A stretch of 64,000 nt of DNA from Gallionella sp. GTDB taxonomy: Bacteria > Pseudomonadota > Gammaproteobacteria > Burkholderiales > Gallionellaceae. The translations under genes were made by a program, and so were the position numbers. The stretch is taken from NCBI GenBank assembly GCA_030681375.1, contig JAUXWM010000070.1, positions 1-64,000 on the forward strand. The letters run 5' to 3'. The notes beneath the pieces were generated by a model. That model was not told where the DNA came from. It was given only the letters and a program-made list of their open reading frames with translations, and searched no databases. This document shows, in pieces, positions 45,508-53,873 of this stretch. Each line of letters starts with the position of its first letter. Position 1 is the first letter of the stretch.

Positions 45508-46991
45508 GACGCGCTGAACAGGCCGTCGCCCGAACGCGACAGGATGGACAGTCGTTCACCGGCTTCATTGAGAACTTCGACTTCCAGCGGCATCTTGCCC
45601 AGCGCATGGGTGGCGCAGGACAGACAGGGATCGAAGGCGCGTACTGCCACTTCGATATGATTGAGCAGGCCCTCGGTGATTTCGTGACCGTGCAGATATT
45701 GCGTTGCTACGCGGCGCACCGCTTCGTTCATCGCCTGATTGTTATGGGTGGTGGAGACGATCAGATTGCACATAGTGATCAGGTCATTTTCGTCCACGCG
45801 ATAGTGATGGATCAGCGTGCCGCGCGGCGCCTCGATTACGCCCACGCCCTCGAAACCGCGTTCGCCGCTGGCCATCAATTCGCTGCCGGTGATGTCGTCG
45901 TCATGCAGCAGGTCCTTGATCATCTCGGCGGCATGCAGCATCTCTATCATGCGCGTCCAGTGGTAGCCGAGCGGTGCGTGCATCGGCATTACACCGCTGT
46001 AGGCCATGAATTCGCGCCGCTCTATCTCGGCCAGCGGCGTGGAGATGAAATCGCAGTTCTGTACCCGCGACATCGGCCCCACCCGATACCAGCCCTTTTC
46101 CTTGCCCAGCGATTTGAGATAGGGGAACTTCATGTAGCTCCAGTTCTTCACCTCTTCTTCTATCAGTTGCGTGTAGTTCCGGTAGTCCACGCCGTCAAAT
46201 AAAATATCGCCGTTCTGGTCGCGGGCGCGCAACCGGCCGTGATACAAATCCAGTGAGCCGTCGAATCCCACCATAGACATATAGTTGGCGCGGAAGGCGC
46301 CGAAGCTGTTGTATAGCTCGGGATTCTTGTGGTGCAGTTCTTTTACCATATGCACTGCTTCACGGCTCCAGGCCACCATCTGGTAGATGTCCTTGAGCAA
46401 TTCATCGCGCTCTGCGATGGAAAGCGACTTGTTCACCCCGCCGGGAACGGCGCCTGTGCCGTGTATGCGTTTTCCTGCAGTATGGCGGATCACCTCTTGA
46501 CCGAATTTGCGCAACAAAATGCCGCGTCTGGCGGTTTCCGGATACTTTTCGGCGATGCCGACGATATTGCGTTTACTGATCTCGCTGTCAAAGCCGAACA
46601 GCAGATCGGGCGAACACAAATGGAAAAAGTGCAGTGCATGTGATTGCAGTATCTGGCCGTAGTGCATCAAACGACGCATTTTTTCGGCAGTCGGTGTCAG
46701 CTGCTTCGCGCCGACGATGGCATCCAGCGCCTTGCTCGCCGCCAGATGGTGGCTGACCGGACAGATGCCGCACAGGCGTTGCACCATCACCGGCACTTCC
46801 CAGTAAGGGCGACCCTGAATGAATTTCTCGAAGCCGCGAAACTCGACGATATGCAGCCGCACCTGATGCACGCGGTTTTTTTCGTCGAGCAGGATGGTGA
46901 CCTTGCCGTGACCTTCGACCCGCGATACCGGATCGATGGCGACACGGCGCAGGTTCTCAGGGTTCGCGGCAGTTTCTAATGAGAGCGACAT
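45504..46991 (-). CDS. hoxH: NAD-reducing hydrogenase large subunit HoxH
   Basis: The 495-residue protein carries the NiFe active site of a group 3d hydrogenase. The two motifs with nickel-binding cysteines are RLCGICPVSH near 71-80 and DPCLSCATHALG near the C-terminus. A tail from MPLEVEVLN on is the part cut by HoxW. H2 is split here and electrons go to HoxY. hoxY lies upstream, separated by an inverted-repeat element. Confidence 0.97.
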   Translation of the reverse strand: MSLSLETAANPENLRRVAIDPVSRVEGHGKVTILLDEKNRVHQVRLHIVEFRGFEKFIQGRPYWEVPVMVQRLCGICPVSHHLAASKALDAIVGAKQLTPTAEKMRRLMHYGQILQSHALHFFHLCSPDLLFGFDSEISKRNIVGIAEKYPETARRGILLRKFGQEVIRHTAGKRIHGTGAVPGGVNKSLSIAERDELLKDIYQMVAWSREAVHMVKELHHKNPELYNSFGAFRANYMSMVGFDGSLDLYHGRLRARDQNGDILFDGVDYRNYTQLIEEEVKNWSYMKFPYLKSLGKEKGWYRVGPMSRVQNCDFISTPLAEIERREFMAYSGVMPMHAPLGYHWTRMIEMLHAAEMIKDLLHDDDITGSELMASGERGFEGVGVIEAPRGTLIHHYRVDENDLITMCNLIVSTTHNNQAMNEAVRRVATQYLHGHEITEGLLNHIEVAVRAFDPCLSCATHALGKMPLEVEVLNEAGERLSILSRSGDGLFSAS

Positions 46992-47024
46992 GAATGTTCC
47001 TTAAATCTTAAAAAGGCGATTGCT

Positions 47025-47191
47025 CACGCGGAGGCGCGGAGAACGCGGAGAATACAAGATAAAATACAAATTAACGATTTTAATCAGTAACATATGGAAT
47101 TGTTCAGCTTGTGTTGAATGGCCAAACGATAAATTTACGGTCATGTTGAACGAGTTTTAGATTTTCTCCGCGTTCTCCGCGTCTCCGCGTG
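47025..47191. repeat. Miniature inverted-repeat element between hoxY and hoxH
   Basis: The 28-base arms CACGCGGAGGCGCGGAGAAC... (47025-47052) and ...GTTCTCCGCGTCTCCGCGTG (47164-47191) match in 27 of 28 positions. They enclose 111 bases of AT-rich sequence without a gene. It looks like a MITE inserted in the hox operon, and its hairpin may affect the hoxY/hoxH messenger. Confidence 0.8.
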
Positions 47192-47204
47192 CAACAGGTT
47201 TTTG

Positions 47205-47753
47205 TTAATCGTAATGAATCAGTCCGTGGCCCAATTCGGGCTCTTTGCCTGCCAGCAGGTCGGTCAGCACTTTCCAGATCGCGTCGGCGGAAGGCGGGCA
47301 GCCGGGGATGAAATAATCGACTTTCACCACTTCATGTATCGGATGCACCTTGTCCAGCGGCAGCGGCAACTCGGGATCGTTCGGGATGAATCCATCGACC
47401 AGGCCGTGTTGTGCGTGATAGACCTCTTCCAGGATTGCCGACAGGGAAAGATGGTTGCGCTGTGCGGGCAAACCGCCGTTGACGGCACAGGCACCCAATG
47501 CAATCAGTATTTTGCAGTTGGCGCGGAATTCGCGCAGCACATGCACATTTTCGGCGTTGCACAATCCGCCCTCGATGATGCCGATGTCACAAGGGCCGCA
47601 GGTCTTGATGTCGGTCAGCGGTGAGCGGTCGAATTCAACCAGTTGCACCAGATCCAGCAGGCGCTCGTCGATGTCGAGGAAAGATATATGGCAACCGAAG
47701 CAGCCCGCCAGCGAGGTGGTTGCGACTCTCAGTTTTTTAGTTTCTGCATTCAT
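47205..47753 (-). CDS. hoxY: NAD-reducing hydrogenase small subunit HoxY
   Basis: The 182-residue protein has the small-subunit cysteines that hold the proximal 4Fe4S cluster: AGCFGCHISF near the start, then GGLCNAEN, ALGACAVNGG and FIPGCPPSADAIWKVLTDL. HoxY passes electrons from HoxH to the HoxFU diaphorase. hoxU ends one base upstream. It has no twin-arginine signal, which fits a cytoplasmic enzyme. Confidence 0.96.
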   Translation of the reverse strand: MNAETKKLRVATTSLAGCFGCHISFLDIDERLLDLVQLVEFDRSPLTDIKTCGPCDIGIIEGGLCNAENVHVLREFRANCKILIALGACAVNGGLPAQRNHLSLSAILEEVYHAQHGLVDGFIPNDPELPLPLDKVHPIHEVVKVDYFIPGCPPSADAIWKVLTDLLAGKEPELGHGLIHYD

Positions 47754-47754
47754 C

Positions 47755-48564
47755 TCAGACGTCTTTCACGGTCGGATGTGGCGGAAGGGTCGCAGCATTG
47801 CTGCGGGGACCCACCGGACATGCCCCTTGCGGATGTGGCGGAAGGGTCGCCGCTGCGGGGCCCGGGTGTGGTGTTGCGCTGATCGGCTGCTCGTCGAAAC
47901 TGCGTGATCCGATAGGCACGGCGAAACCGACGCGTTTTTTGAGGATGACGCCGACCGGGCAGACATGCGCGGCCTTGTCCTCGCCGGAAAATCCCGTATC
48001 CGCCAGACGGCCGGATTTTGCATTAACAATCAAATGACTCTTGATGCCGCGCCCCGAAAGGGCGAACACATTTTTGCCGTCCACATCGCGACTGGCGCGC
48101 ACGCATAGCGAACACAGGATGCAGCGGTTGAAGTCGAGCAGATAGTCAGGATGAGAAGCATCCAACGGGCGATCGGGAAAAAAATGGTCGAAGTGAGGCG
48201 ACATCATGCCAATTTCATAGGCGGTGGCCTGCAACTGGCAGTTACCGCTCTTCTCGCAGGACGGGCAGAAATGGTTGCCTTCGACGAACAGCATCTGTAG
48301 CAGCGCACGGCGCTCATCGTTGATCTCTTTCGTGTCGCTCTCGACCACCATGCCGTCCTGCGCCTGATGCGTGCAGGAAGAAGTATGTCGTCCATCGGCC
48401 TTTACTGTGCACAGCTTGCAGGAGCCATGCGGTTTGAATTCGGGGTTGTAACACAGGTGCGGGATGTAAACACCCGCAGCCATTGCAGCCTGAATGAGGG
48501 TCTGTCCTGCGCTGAACGGGATGGTCTTGCCATCGAGGGTAAAGGTCGCGGGCTTATTATTCAT
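47755..48564 (-). CDS. hoxU: NAD-reducing hydrogenase diaphorase subunit HoxU, with repeat-encoded tail
   Basis: The protein of about 269 residues has the N-terminal 2Fe2S domain (YIPHLCYNPEF, GSCKLCTV), a HxxxCxxC-like cluster region (FCPSCEKSGNCQLQ) and the 4Fe4S pair CILCSLCVRASRD...HVCPVG. It passes electrons within the hydrogenase diaphorase. Family members end near SFDEQPIS; here about 38 residues follow, with ATLPPHP twice, made by a 57-base tandem repeat. ATG at 48564 gives the normal start. An upstream ATG at 48651 would add 29 residues from a duplicated junction. Confidence 0.92.
   Translation of the reverse strand: MNNKPATFTLDGKTIPFSAGQTLIQAAMAAGVYIPHLCYNPEFKPHGSCKLCTVKADGRHTSSCTHQAQDGMVVESDTKEINDERRALLQMLFVEGNHFCPSCEKSGNCQLQATAYEIGMMSPHFDHFFPDRPLDASHPDYLLDFNRCILCSLCVRASRDVDGKNVFALSGRGIKSHLIVNAKSGRLADTGFSGEDKAAHVCPVGVILKKRVGFAVPIGSRSFDEQPISATPHPGPAAATLPPHPQGACPVGPRSNAATLPPHPTVKDV
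47774..47850. repeat. 57-base direct repeat in the hoxU 3' end
   Basis: GGATGTGGCGGAAGGGTCGC occurs at 47774-47793 and 47831-47850, 57 bases apart. The spacing is 19 codons, so the encoded phrase ATLPPHP appears twice in the HoxU tail. Confidence 0.8.
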
Positions 48565-48659
48565 GGCTACGCCCCCTCTATCCAATTGCCCCCTCGCTAC
48601 GCTCTCCCCCACGCCTGCGGAAGAAAGGGCAAACGTGACATCTTTATTCATGGCTACGC
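48557..48659. repeat. 16-base direct repeat at the hoxF/hoxU junction
   Basis: TTATTCATGGCTACGC is found at 48557-48572 and 48644-48659, 87 bases apart. Each copy contains a potential hoxU start (ATGAATAA on the minus strand) and the outer one contains the hoxF stop. The 87-base unit is a multiple of three. Confidence 0.75.
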
Positions 48660-50446
48660 TCCAGGTGTGCGCCGGTATCGTCGCGTCCCGTCATCTGGCG
48701 CGCCTGCGATAAGGCGTGATCAAGATCGAAGGCTGGGACGAAGTCTTTTTGTGCCAGTCGCTTGTCGTAGGCGGGGCGAAACTTGGCGATGGTATCCAGC
48801 ACCGGATTACAGGCCGAATGTCCCAGCCCGCAATGGCTGGTGGACTGTAACAAGGCATTGAGCTTTTCAATCTCGGCAAAGTCATATGGCGAACCGTGGC
48901 CCTCTGCCAGTTTGTCCATCATGTTGGATAACAAGGAGGTGCCGACCCGGCACGGCGTACAAAAACCGCAGCTCTCATGTGCGAAAAAATGTACGAAGTT
49001 GCGTGCCACTTCAAACATGTCGCGGCTTTGATCGAACACCATGAAGGCGCCCGCAGTCGGGATGTCGTCGAAGGCGATGTGTCTTTCAAATTCATCCGCT
49101 GCGATGCAGACGCCCGATGCGCCGCTGACCTGTACCGCCTGGGTATCCTGCGCGCCACAATCGGCCAGCACCTGGGCAACCGTTACGCCAAAGGGGTACT
49201 CGTATAATCCCGGGCGCTCACAATCTCCTGACACCGAGAGTATCTTGGTGCCGTGTGAGGTGTCCGTGCCGATGGCGGCATACCAGGCACCTCCGTGCAG
49301 CGCGATCAGGCTGGCTGACGCAAAGGTTTCGACGTTGTTGACTACTGTCGGTTGGTTCAGATAACCGTGCGTCACGGGAAACGGCGGGCGATTGCGCGGC
49401 GTGCCGCGTTTGCCTTCCAGCGATTCGATCAGAGCGGATTCTTCGCCGCAGATATACGCGCCCGCACCGAGATGAATTTCGATGTCGAAGTTAAAATCGG
49501 CATGACCGAGTATGTTACTGCCCAGCAGTTTTTGCTGGCGCCGGTGTTGCAGCACGGCCTGCAAGTGCTCCAGCAGATAACGGTATTCGCCGCGCAGATA
49601 GAGGAAGCCCTTGGACGCACCGACAATGCGGGCGCACAGCGTCATGCCCTCGAACACCATATCGGCATAACCGTTCAGCAGCACACGGTCCTTGAATGTG
49701 CCCGGTTCGCCTTCGTCGGCATTGCACACCACATAGTGTTGCTCTCCCGGTGCGTCACGACAGAATTCCCACTTTAAGCCGGTAGAAAAACCTGCACCGC
49801 CGCGCCCGCGCAGGGCGGATGTCCTGATTTCATGCAGAGTTTCATGCGTTCCGCGCTGCAACAGAGCGGCCAGTGCCGATCCTGGCTTGAGGTGGCTATC
49901 AAGCAAAATGTCTTTGCGGCGAATGTTATCTTCTATGGCGAAAAACATCGCAGGCCAGGCGGATACCGGTACGCGTTCGCGTATCAATTCGGCGATGGCG
50001 TTCACGCGCTCCCGGGTAAGACGGTTGATGGCAATGTTGTTCACCAGCAGCGCAGGGCCCTGATCGCACAGGCCGGTACAGGAAGTAGTGTTAATGCTCA
50101 GCAGGCCGTCTTCGGAAACCTTGCCGGGCTCTACCCACAACTGACTGCACATGCTCTGCATCAGATCCATATTGCCTAGCATGCGGTCGGTAATGTTGTC
50201 GGAAAACAGCACGCGATATTCGCCATTGGCTTGCAGATGGAGAAAGGAATAGAAGCCGGATACGCCTTCGATCTTCGAACGCGGCAGCTTGAGTTGCTCG
50301 CTCAGGTGGTCGATAGCATCGGAATGGATATAGCCGTAATGGTCTTGCGCCGCAATGAGTATCTGTAGCAGGTCGTTAGCGTTGTGCTGGTGACGACTGA
50401 GTATCGGATCAAGATACTCAGCATGTGTGTCGGTTGGACTGGCCAT
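48644..50446 (-). CDS. hoxF: NAD-reducing hydrogenase diaphorase subunit HoxF
   Basis: The 600-residue protein joins a NuoE-like N-terminal domain (about 1-155, INTTSCTGLCDQG) to a NuoF-like part with the FMN and NAD sites GRGGAGFSTGLKW and ADEGEPGTFKDR, GAYICGEESALI, and the 4Fe4S ligands ESCGFCTPCRVG. HoxF exchanges electrons with NAD+. Its stop lies in the hoxU junction (TAA in ATGAATAA). ATG at 50446 gives the family N-terminus; an upstream ATG adds 23 unsupported residues. Confidence 0.96.
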   Translation of the reverse strand: MASPTDTHAEYLDPILSRHQHNANDLLQILIAAQDHYGYIHSDAIDHLSEQLKLPRSKIEGVSGFYSFLHLQANGEYRVLFSDNITDRMLGNMDLMQSMCSQLWVEPGKVSEDGLLSINTTSCTGLCDQGPALLVNNIAINRLTRERVNAIAELIRERVPVSAWPAMFFAIEDNIRRKDILLDSHLKPGSALAALLQRGTHETLHEIRTSALRGRGGAGFSTGLKWEFCRDAPGEQHYVVCNADEGEPGTFKDRVLLNGYADMVFEGMTLCARIVGASKGFLYLRGEYRYLLEHLQAVLQHRRQQKLLGSNILGHADFNFDIEIHLGAGAYICGEESALIESLEGKRGTPRNRPPFPVTHGYLNQPTVVNNVETFASASLIALHGGAWYAAIGTDTSHGTKILSVSGDCERPGLYEYPFGVTVAQVLADCGAQDTQAVQVSGASGVCIAADEFERHIAFDDIPTAGAFMVFDQSRDMFEVARNFVHFFAHESCGFCTPCRVGTSLLSNMMDKLAEGHGSPYDFAEIEKLNALLQSTSHCGLGHSACNPVLDTIAKFRPAYDKRLAQKDFVPAFDLDHALSQARQMTGRDDTGAHLERSHE

Positions 50447-50525
50447 GAGCAGGCTTTCGATGGTTGCAAATCGGGAAAAACGTTTTTTCTGCCGTGCGGG
50501 TGATTCTACGCCCATGAAAACCGAT

Positions 50526-50554
50526 TTGATAGTCAGGTTTGATCGTCATACAAT
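50526..50554 (+). promoter_or_regulatory. Sigma-70-type promoter of the hupE-hyp operon
   Basis: TTGATA at 50526-50531 and TACAAT at 50549-50554 are 17 bases apart, close to consensus. They lie 52 bases before hupE, in the region shared with the divergent hoxF. Confidence 0.6.
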
Positions 50555-50606
50555 CGCAAGCCGTATGCATTAGGCTGCTCGCATTGCGCAAGTTTAAGGA
50601 ACTGAC

Positions 50607-51197
50607 ATGACCGCTTTGTTGCGTTATCGATTTATTTATAGCCTGTTTCTTTTTGTGCCGAATATTGCCCACGCCCATGTCGGCACGGGGGAGGCGGTGG
50701 GTTGGGCGCATGGCATGCTGCATCCTTTTATCGGACTGGATCACCTGTGCGCCATGGTTGCGGTCGGTATGTGGGCGGCGCAGACGGGCGGGCGGGCGCT
50801 GTGGTCGGCTCCGCTTACCTTCCTGGGAGTGCTGGCCTTGGGCGGTTTGCTGGGCATGGCTGCGCTGCCCCCCGTTGTTGAAGGCGGGATCGAGGGCGGC
50901 ATACTCGCATCGTTGCTGGTGTTGGGTGTGTTGATCGCTGCCGCTGTCCGCCTTCCCCTTGCCGCGAGTTTGGCGCTCGTGGGTCTATTCGCGCTGTTTC
51001 ACGGTTATGCGCACGGTGGCGAGATGCCGCACAGCACTTCCGGCCTGAGCTATGCGCTGGGCTTCATGCTGTCCACCGCCGCGTTGCATGGTGTCGGCAT
51101 CGGCATGGCAACGCTGCTTGCCAAAACCGGTCGTCTGCACTACTTGCGTCTGGCGGGTGTCGCCCTGTTCGGCGGGGCGCTGTTGTTCGTCGGCTAA
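50607..51197 (+). CDS. hupE: HupE/UreJ-type nickel permease
   Basis: The 196-residue protein is an integral membrane protein with a signal-like N-terminus (YSLFLFVPNIAHAH) and the family phrase HPFIGLDHLCAMVAVG with histidine and aspartate near the first membrane segment, then FHGYAHGGEMP. HupE proteins carry nickel for hydrogenase assembly. It opens the hyp operon, and hypA begins one base after its stop. Confidence 0.9.
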   Translation: MTALLRYRFIYSLFLFVPNIAHAHVGTGEAVGWAHGMLHPFIGLDHLCAMVAVGMWAAQTGGRALWSAPLTFLGVLALGGLLGMAALPPVVEGGIEGGILASLLVLGVLIAAAVRLPLAASLALVGLFALFHGYAHGGEMPHSTSGLSYALGFMLSTAALHGVGIGMATLLAKTGRLHYLRLAGVALFGGALLFVG

Positions 51198-51198
51198 C

Positions 51199-51540
51199 AT
51201 GCACGAAATGTCGCTGGCCGAGAACGTGCTGCAAATCATCGAGGAGTCGGCGTGCGCACAAAATTTCCGGCGGGTGCGCGGTGTGGTGCTGGAGATAGGG
51301 CAGTTGTCTGCGGTTGAGCCGGATGCGATGCGCTTTTGTTTCGACGTGGTGATGCGTGGCACGCTGGCCGAGGGCGCCGTGTTACAAATTATCGAGACCC
51401 CCGGCGCAGGTCGTTGTCTGGCATGCGGTGCGACCGTGGTAATGCAGGAGCAATACGGACTGTGTCCATCTTGTGGCAGTCCGCGCCTGGAAATTACGGC
51501 GGGCAATCAGATGCGCGTAAAAGATTTGGCTGTCGAGTAA
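51199..51540 (+). CDS. hypA: Hydrogenase nickel-insertion protein HypA
   Basis: The 113-residue protein starts MHEMSLAENVLQII, with the nickel-binding histidine at position 2, and has a zinc site with the pairs CLAC and CPSC. HypA hands nickel to the large-subunit precursor together with HypB. It lies just behind hupE and 23 bases before hypB. Confidence 0.96.
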   Translation: MHEMSLAENVLQIIEESACAQNFRRVRGVVLEIGQLSAVEPDAMRFCFDVVMRGTLAEGAVLQIIETPGAGRCLACGATVVMQEQYGLCPSCGSPRLEITAGNQMRVKDLAVE

Positions 51541-51563
51541 TTCGTTAATAAACTGGAGATGAG

Positions 51564-52382
51564 ATGTGCGCTACCTGCGGGTGTGGAAGTCGTGATGTGC
51601 TGATCGGAGGCAAGCGTCCTGCGCGCCGCGGCGGAGCGCTGGCTTTTCGCGCATCCGGGTCAGGCACGCATGCGCATGACTCAGCGAACCCCGCACAGTT
51701 GCGTATTGTTCAGGTTGAACGCGATCTGCTGGCAAAGAACGATGAGCATGCCGGTGCCAACCGTCGTCAGCTGGCCGGACAGGGCATATTTGCACTCAAT
51801 CTGGTCTCCAGCCCCGGTTCCGGCAAGACCACGCTGCTGGTAAAGACCATAGACGCACTGAATGGCGCGCTGCCGCTCGCGGTGATAGAGGGCGATCAGC
51901 AGACCGAGAACGATGCCGCGCGCATTCGTGCCGCCGGTGCGCCGGCCATCCAGATCAATACCGGGCGCGGCTGTCATCTGGATGCGCAGATGATAGAGCA
52001 GGCCATGCAGCAACTGGATTTAAGGGAAGACAGCCTGCTGTTGATCGAGAATGTCGGCAATCTGGTCTGTCCGGCCAGCTTCGATCTGGGCGAGGCGCAC
52101 AAAGTGGTGATCCTGTCGGTGACCGAAGGCGAGGACAAACCGCTCAAATATCCCGATATGTTCCGCGCCGCCGACCTGATGTTGCTCAACAAGTGCGATC
52201 TGCTGCCCTATCTGGAGTTCGACGCCGGGCTTGCGGTCGAATACGCGCACCGCGTCAATCCCGATCTGCAAGTGATCCGCATCTCGGCCAAGAGCGGCGA
52301 GGGCATGGCGGAATGGCTGGAGTGGATACGGGCAGGTTGCCGCAAGGCGGTTATCTCCAAACTTGCCGAACACGTTGAATAG
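51564..52382 (+). CDS. hypB: Hydrogenase nickel GTPase HypB
   Basis: The 272-residue protein begins with the metal-binding CATCGCG and a short histidine-poor linker, then a GTPase with P-loop SSPGSGKTT near 91, [18 protein letters not shown] and [19 protein letters not shown]. HypB uses GTP to load nickel. It stores less nickel than histidine-rich types because that stretch is short here. The hypF frame starts inside its 3' end. Confidence 0.96.
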   Translation: MCATCGCGSRDVLIGGKRPARRGGALAFRASGSGTHAHDSANPAQLRIVQVERDLLAKNDEHAGANRRQLAGQGIFALNLVSSPGSGKTTLLVKTIDALNGALPLAVIEGDQQTENDAARIRAAGAPAIQINTGRGCHLDAQMIEQAMQQLDLREDSLLLIENVGNLVCPASFDLGEAHKVVILSVTEGEDKPLKYPDMFRAADLMLLNKCDLLPYLEFDAGLAVEYAHRVNPDLQVIRISAKSGEGMAEWLEWIRAGCRKAVISKLAEHVE

Positions 52383-53457
52383 TCAATTTACCCTGCCGTT
52401 CGGCGGGCCATCGGTATTGGCTTGCGGCGCGTGGCTCAAGAATACGATTTGCGTCTCGCAAGGCGATCAAGCGCATGTCTCGGAGTTGATAGGCGATCTG
52501 GACAGCGCCGAGGCATGCCGCTTGCTGGATGAAAGCGTGGCGCGACTGTGCGATGGCGTGACTATTGCAATCGTCGCGCACGACCTGCACCCCGATTTTT
52601 ACAGCACGCAGTTTGCGCTGTCCTATGCCGAAAAGCAGGGTTTGCCTGTCCTCGCGGTGCAACATCACCACGCGCACATCGCCGCAGTCTGCGCCGAACA
52701 TGGGTTTGTCGAACCCGTGCTGGGGCTGGCGCTGGACGGTGTGGGGCTGGGGGCGGACGGCACGGCGTGGGGTGGCGAGTTGTTGCGCGTTGCGGGGGCG
52801 GATTTCCGGCGGCTGGGACATCTGGCGCTGATAGCCATGCCGGGTGGCGACCGTGCCGCGACAGAACCCTGGCGCATGGCGGCGGCGGTATTATTTCAGC
52901 TGGGACGGGCTGATGAGATTGCGGCGCGTTTTACTAATCAGCCGGGTGCAGCGACCGTGACGGCCATGCTGCAACGCAACTTGAATTGTCCTGCAACGTC
53001 CAGCATGGGCAGGCTGTTCGATGCCGCCGCCGGCTTGCTGGGTGTCAACGAGGTTCAGACCTTTGAAGCCGAGGCCGCGATTTTGCTGCAAACGCTGGCG
53101 CAAGGTCATGGACGGGTTGATCCGATGAACGCGGGTTACCACATTACGCAAAACAACGTGCTGGATTTCTCGCCGTTGCTCGCCATGCTGGCCGATTGCC
53201 ACGATGCCGCTTTCGGCGCGGCACTGTTTCATGCGACGCTGGCAGCTGGGCTGGCGGTATGGCTACAACGCGCCGCCGACGAACATCACATCAAGCACAT
53301 CGCGCTGGGTGGCGGCTGTTTCTACAACGAAATCCTGCTGTGCGACCTGAGCGGCCGACTGGATGCGATTGGGCTGCATGTGTTGACATCAAAGCAACCG
53401 GGTGACAGCTCGATTTCACTCGGCCAGGCATGGGTCGCGTTACAATCCATCAAATAA
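52363..53457 (+). CDS. hypF: Short HypF (Kae1-like carbamoyltransferase half only)
   Basis: The 364-residue protein is only the C-terminal half of HypF. It has the metal-binding HHHAH in [29 protein letters not shown], and [15 protein letters not shown]. The N-terminal acylphosphatase, zinc-finger and YrdC-like parts, about 390 residues, are missing. HypF makes the cyanide ligand precursor from carbamoyl phosphate, so the other half must come from elsewhere or be dispensable. A short HypF is reported for one copy in Cupriavidus necator, as I recall. The start at TTG 52363 is uncertain. Confidence 0.88.
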   Translation: MPNTLNSQFTLPFGGPSVLACGAWLKNTICVSQGDQAHVSELIGDLDSAEACRLLDESVARLCDGVTIAIVAHDLHPDFYSTQFALSYAEKQGLPVLAVQHHHAHIAAVCAEHGFVEPVLGLALDGVGLGADGTAWGGELLRVAGADFRRLGHLALIAMPGGDRAATEPWRMAAAVLFQLGRADEIAARFTNQPGAATVTAMLQRNLNCPATSSMGRLFDAAAGLLGVNEVQTFEAEAAILLQTLAQGHGRVDPMNAGYHITQNNVLDFSPLLAMLADCHDAAFGAALFHATLAAGLAVWLQRAADEHHIKHIALGGGCFYNEILLCDLSGRLDAIGLHVLTSKQPGDSSISLGQAWVALQSIK

Positions 53458-53470
53458 CGGGGAATATGAA

Positions 53471-53725
53471 ATGTGTCTAGCCATACCCGCACGGGTGGAA
53501 CAACTGCTCGCTGATAACAGCGCTATCGTCAATCTGGGCGGGGTGCGCAAAGAAATCTCTCTCGCGCTGGTGGAAGACATCGCGCCGGGCGACTATGTGA
53601 TAGTGCATGCCGGCTATGCGCTGCAAAAACTCGATGAAGAGGAGGCTGCACGCACGCTGGCGCTGTTCGCCGAGTTGGGGCGGTTGGATGAACTACGAGA
53701 CGAGCTGGCGGGAAGCGGAACGTGA
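53471..53725 (+). CDS. hypC: Hydrogenase assembly chaperone HypC
   Basis: The 84-residue protein starts MCLAIPARV, with the N-terminal cysteine that carries the Fe(CN)2CO unit, and has [22 protein letters not shown], typical of HypC. It binds HypD and the large-subunit precursor. ATG at 53471 follows GGGGAATATG and gives the standard N-terminus. The hypD gene comes after an inverted-repeat element. Confidence 0.96.
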   Translation: MCLAIPARVEQLLADNSAIVNLGGVRKEISLALVEDIAPGDYVIVHAGYALQKLDEEEAARTLALFAELGRLDELRDELAGSGT

Positions 53726-53742
53726 CGCAGACTTATAGCTCT

Positions 53743-53867
53743 ACCGTCATTCCGGCGCAGGCCGGAATCCAGTTGATAGAAAAACCCCCGCGTAGCGGAA
53801 CAGCAGGTTTTGTCTGCTGCGCAGCATATTGTTGTTGCTGGATTCCGGCCTGCGCCGGAATGACGGT
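53743..53867. repeat. Miniature inverted-repeat element between hypC and hypD
   Basis: ACCGTCATTCCGGCGCAGGC... at 53743-53772 is the perfect 30-base inverted copy of ...CCTGCGCCGGAATGACGGT at 53838-53867. The 65 bases between hold a smaller hairpin (CAGCA/TGCTG). Each arm is itself a partial palindrome. It ends seven bases before the hypD GTG. Confidence 0.85.
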
Positions 53868-53873
53868 GTCCTT

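Noticed and set aside
44944..50446. A second hydrogenase or a hoxE/hoxI gene in the cluster
   Set aside because: The NuoE-like part is fused in HoxF, and no further hydrogenase subunit frame is present in the interval.
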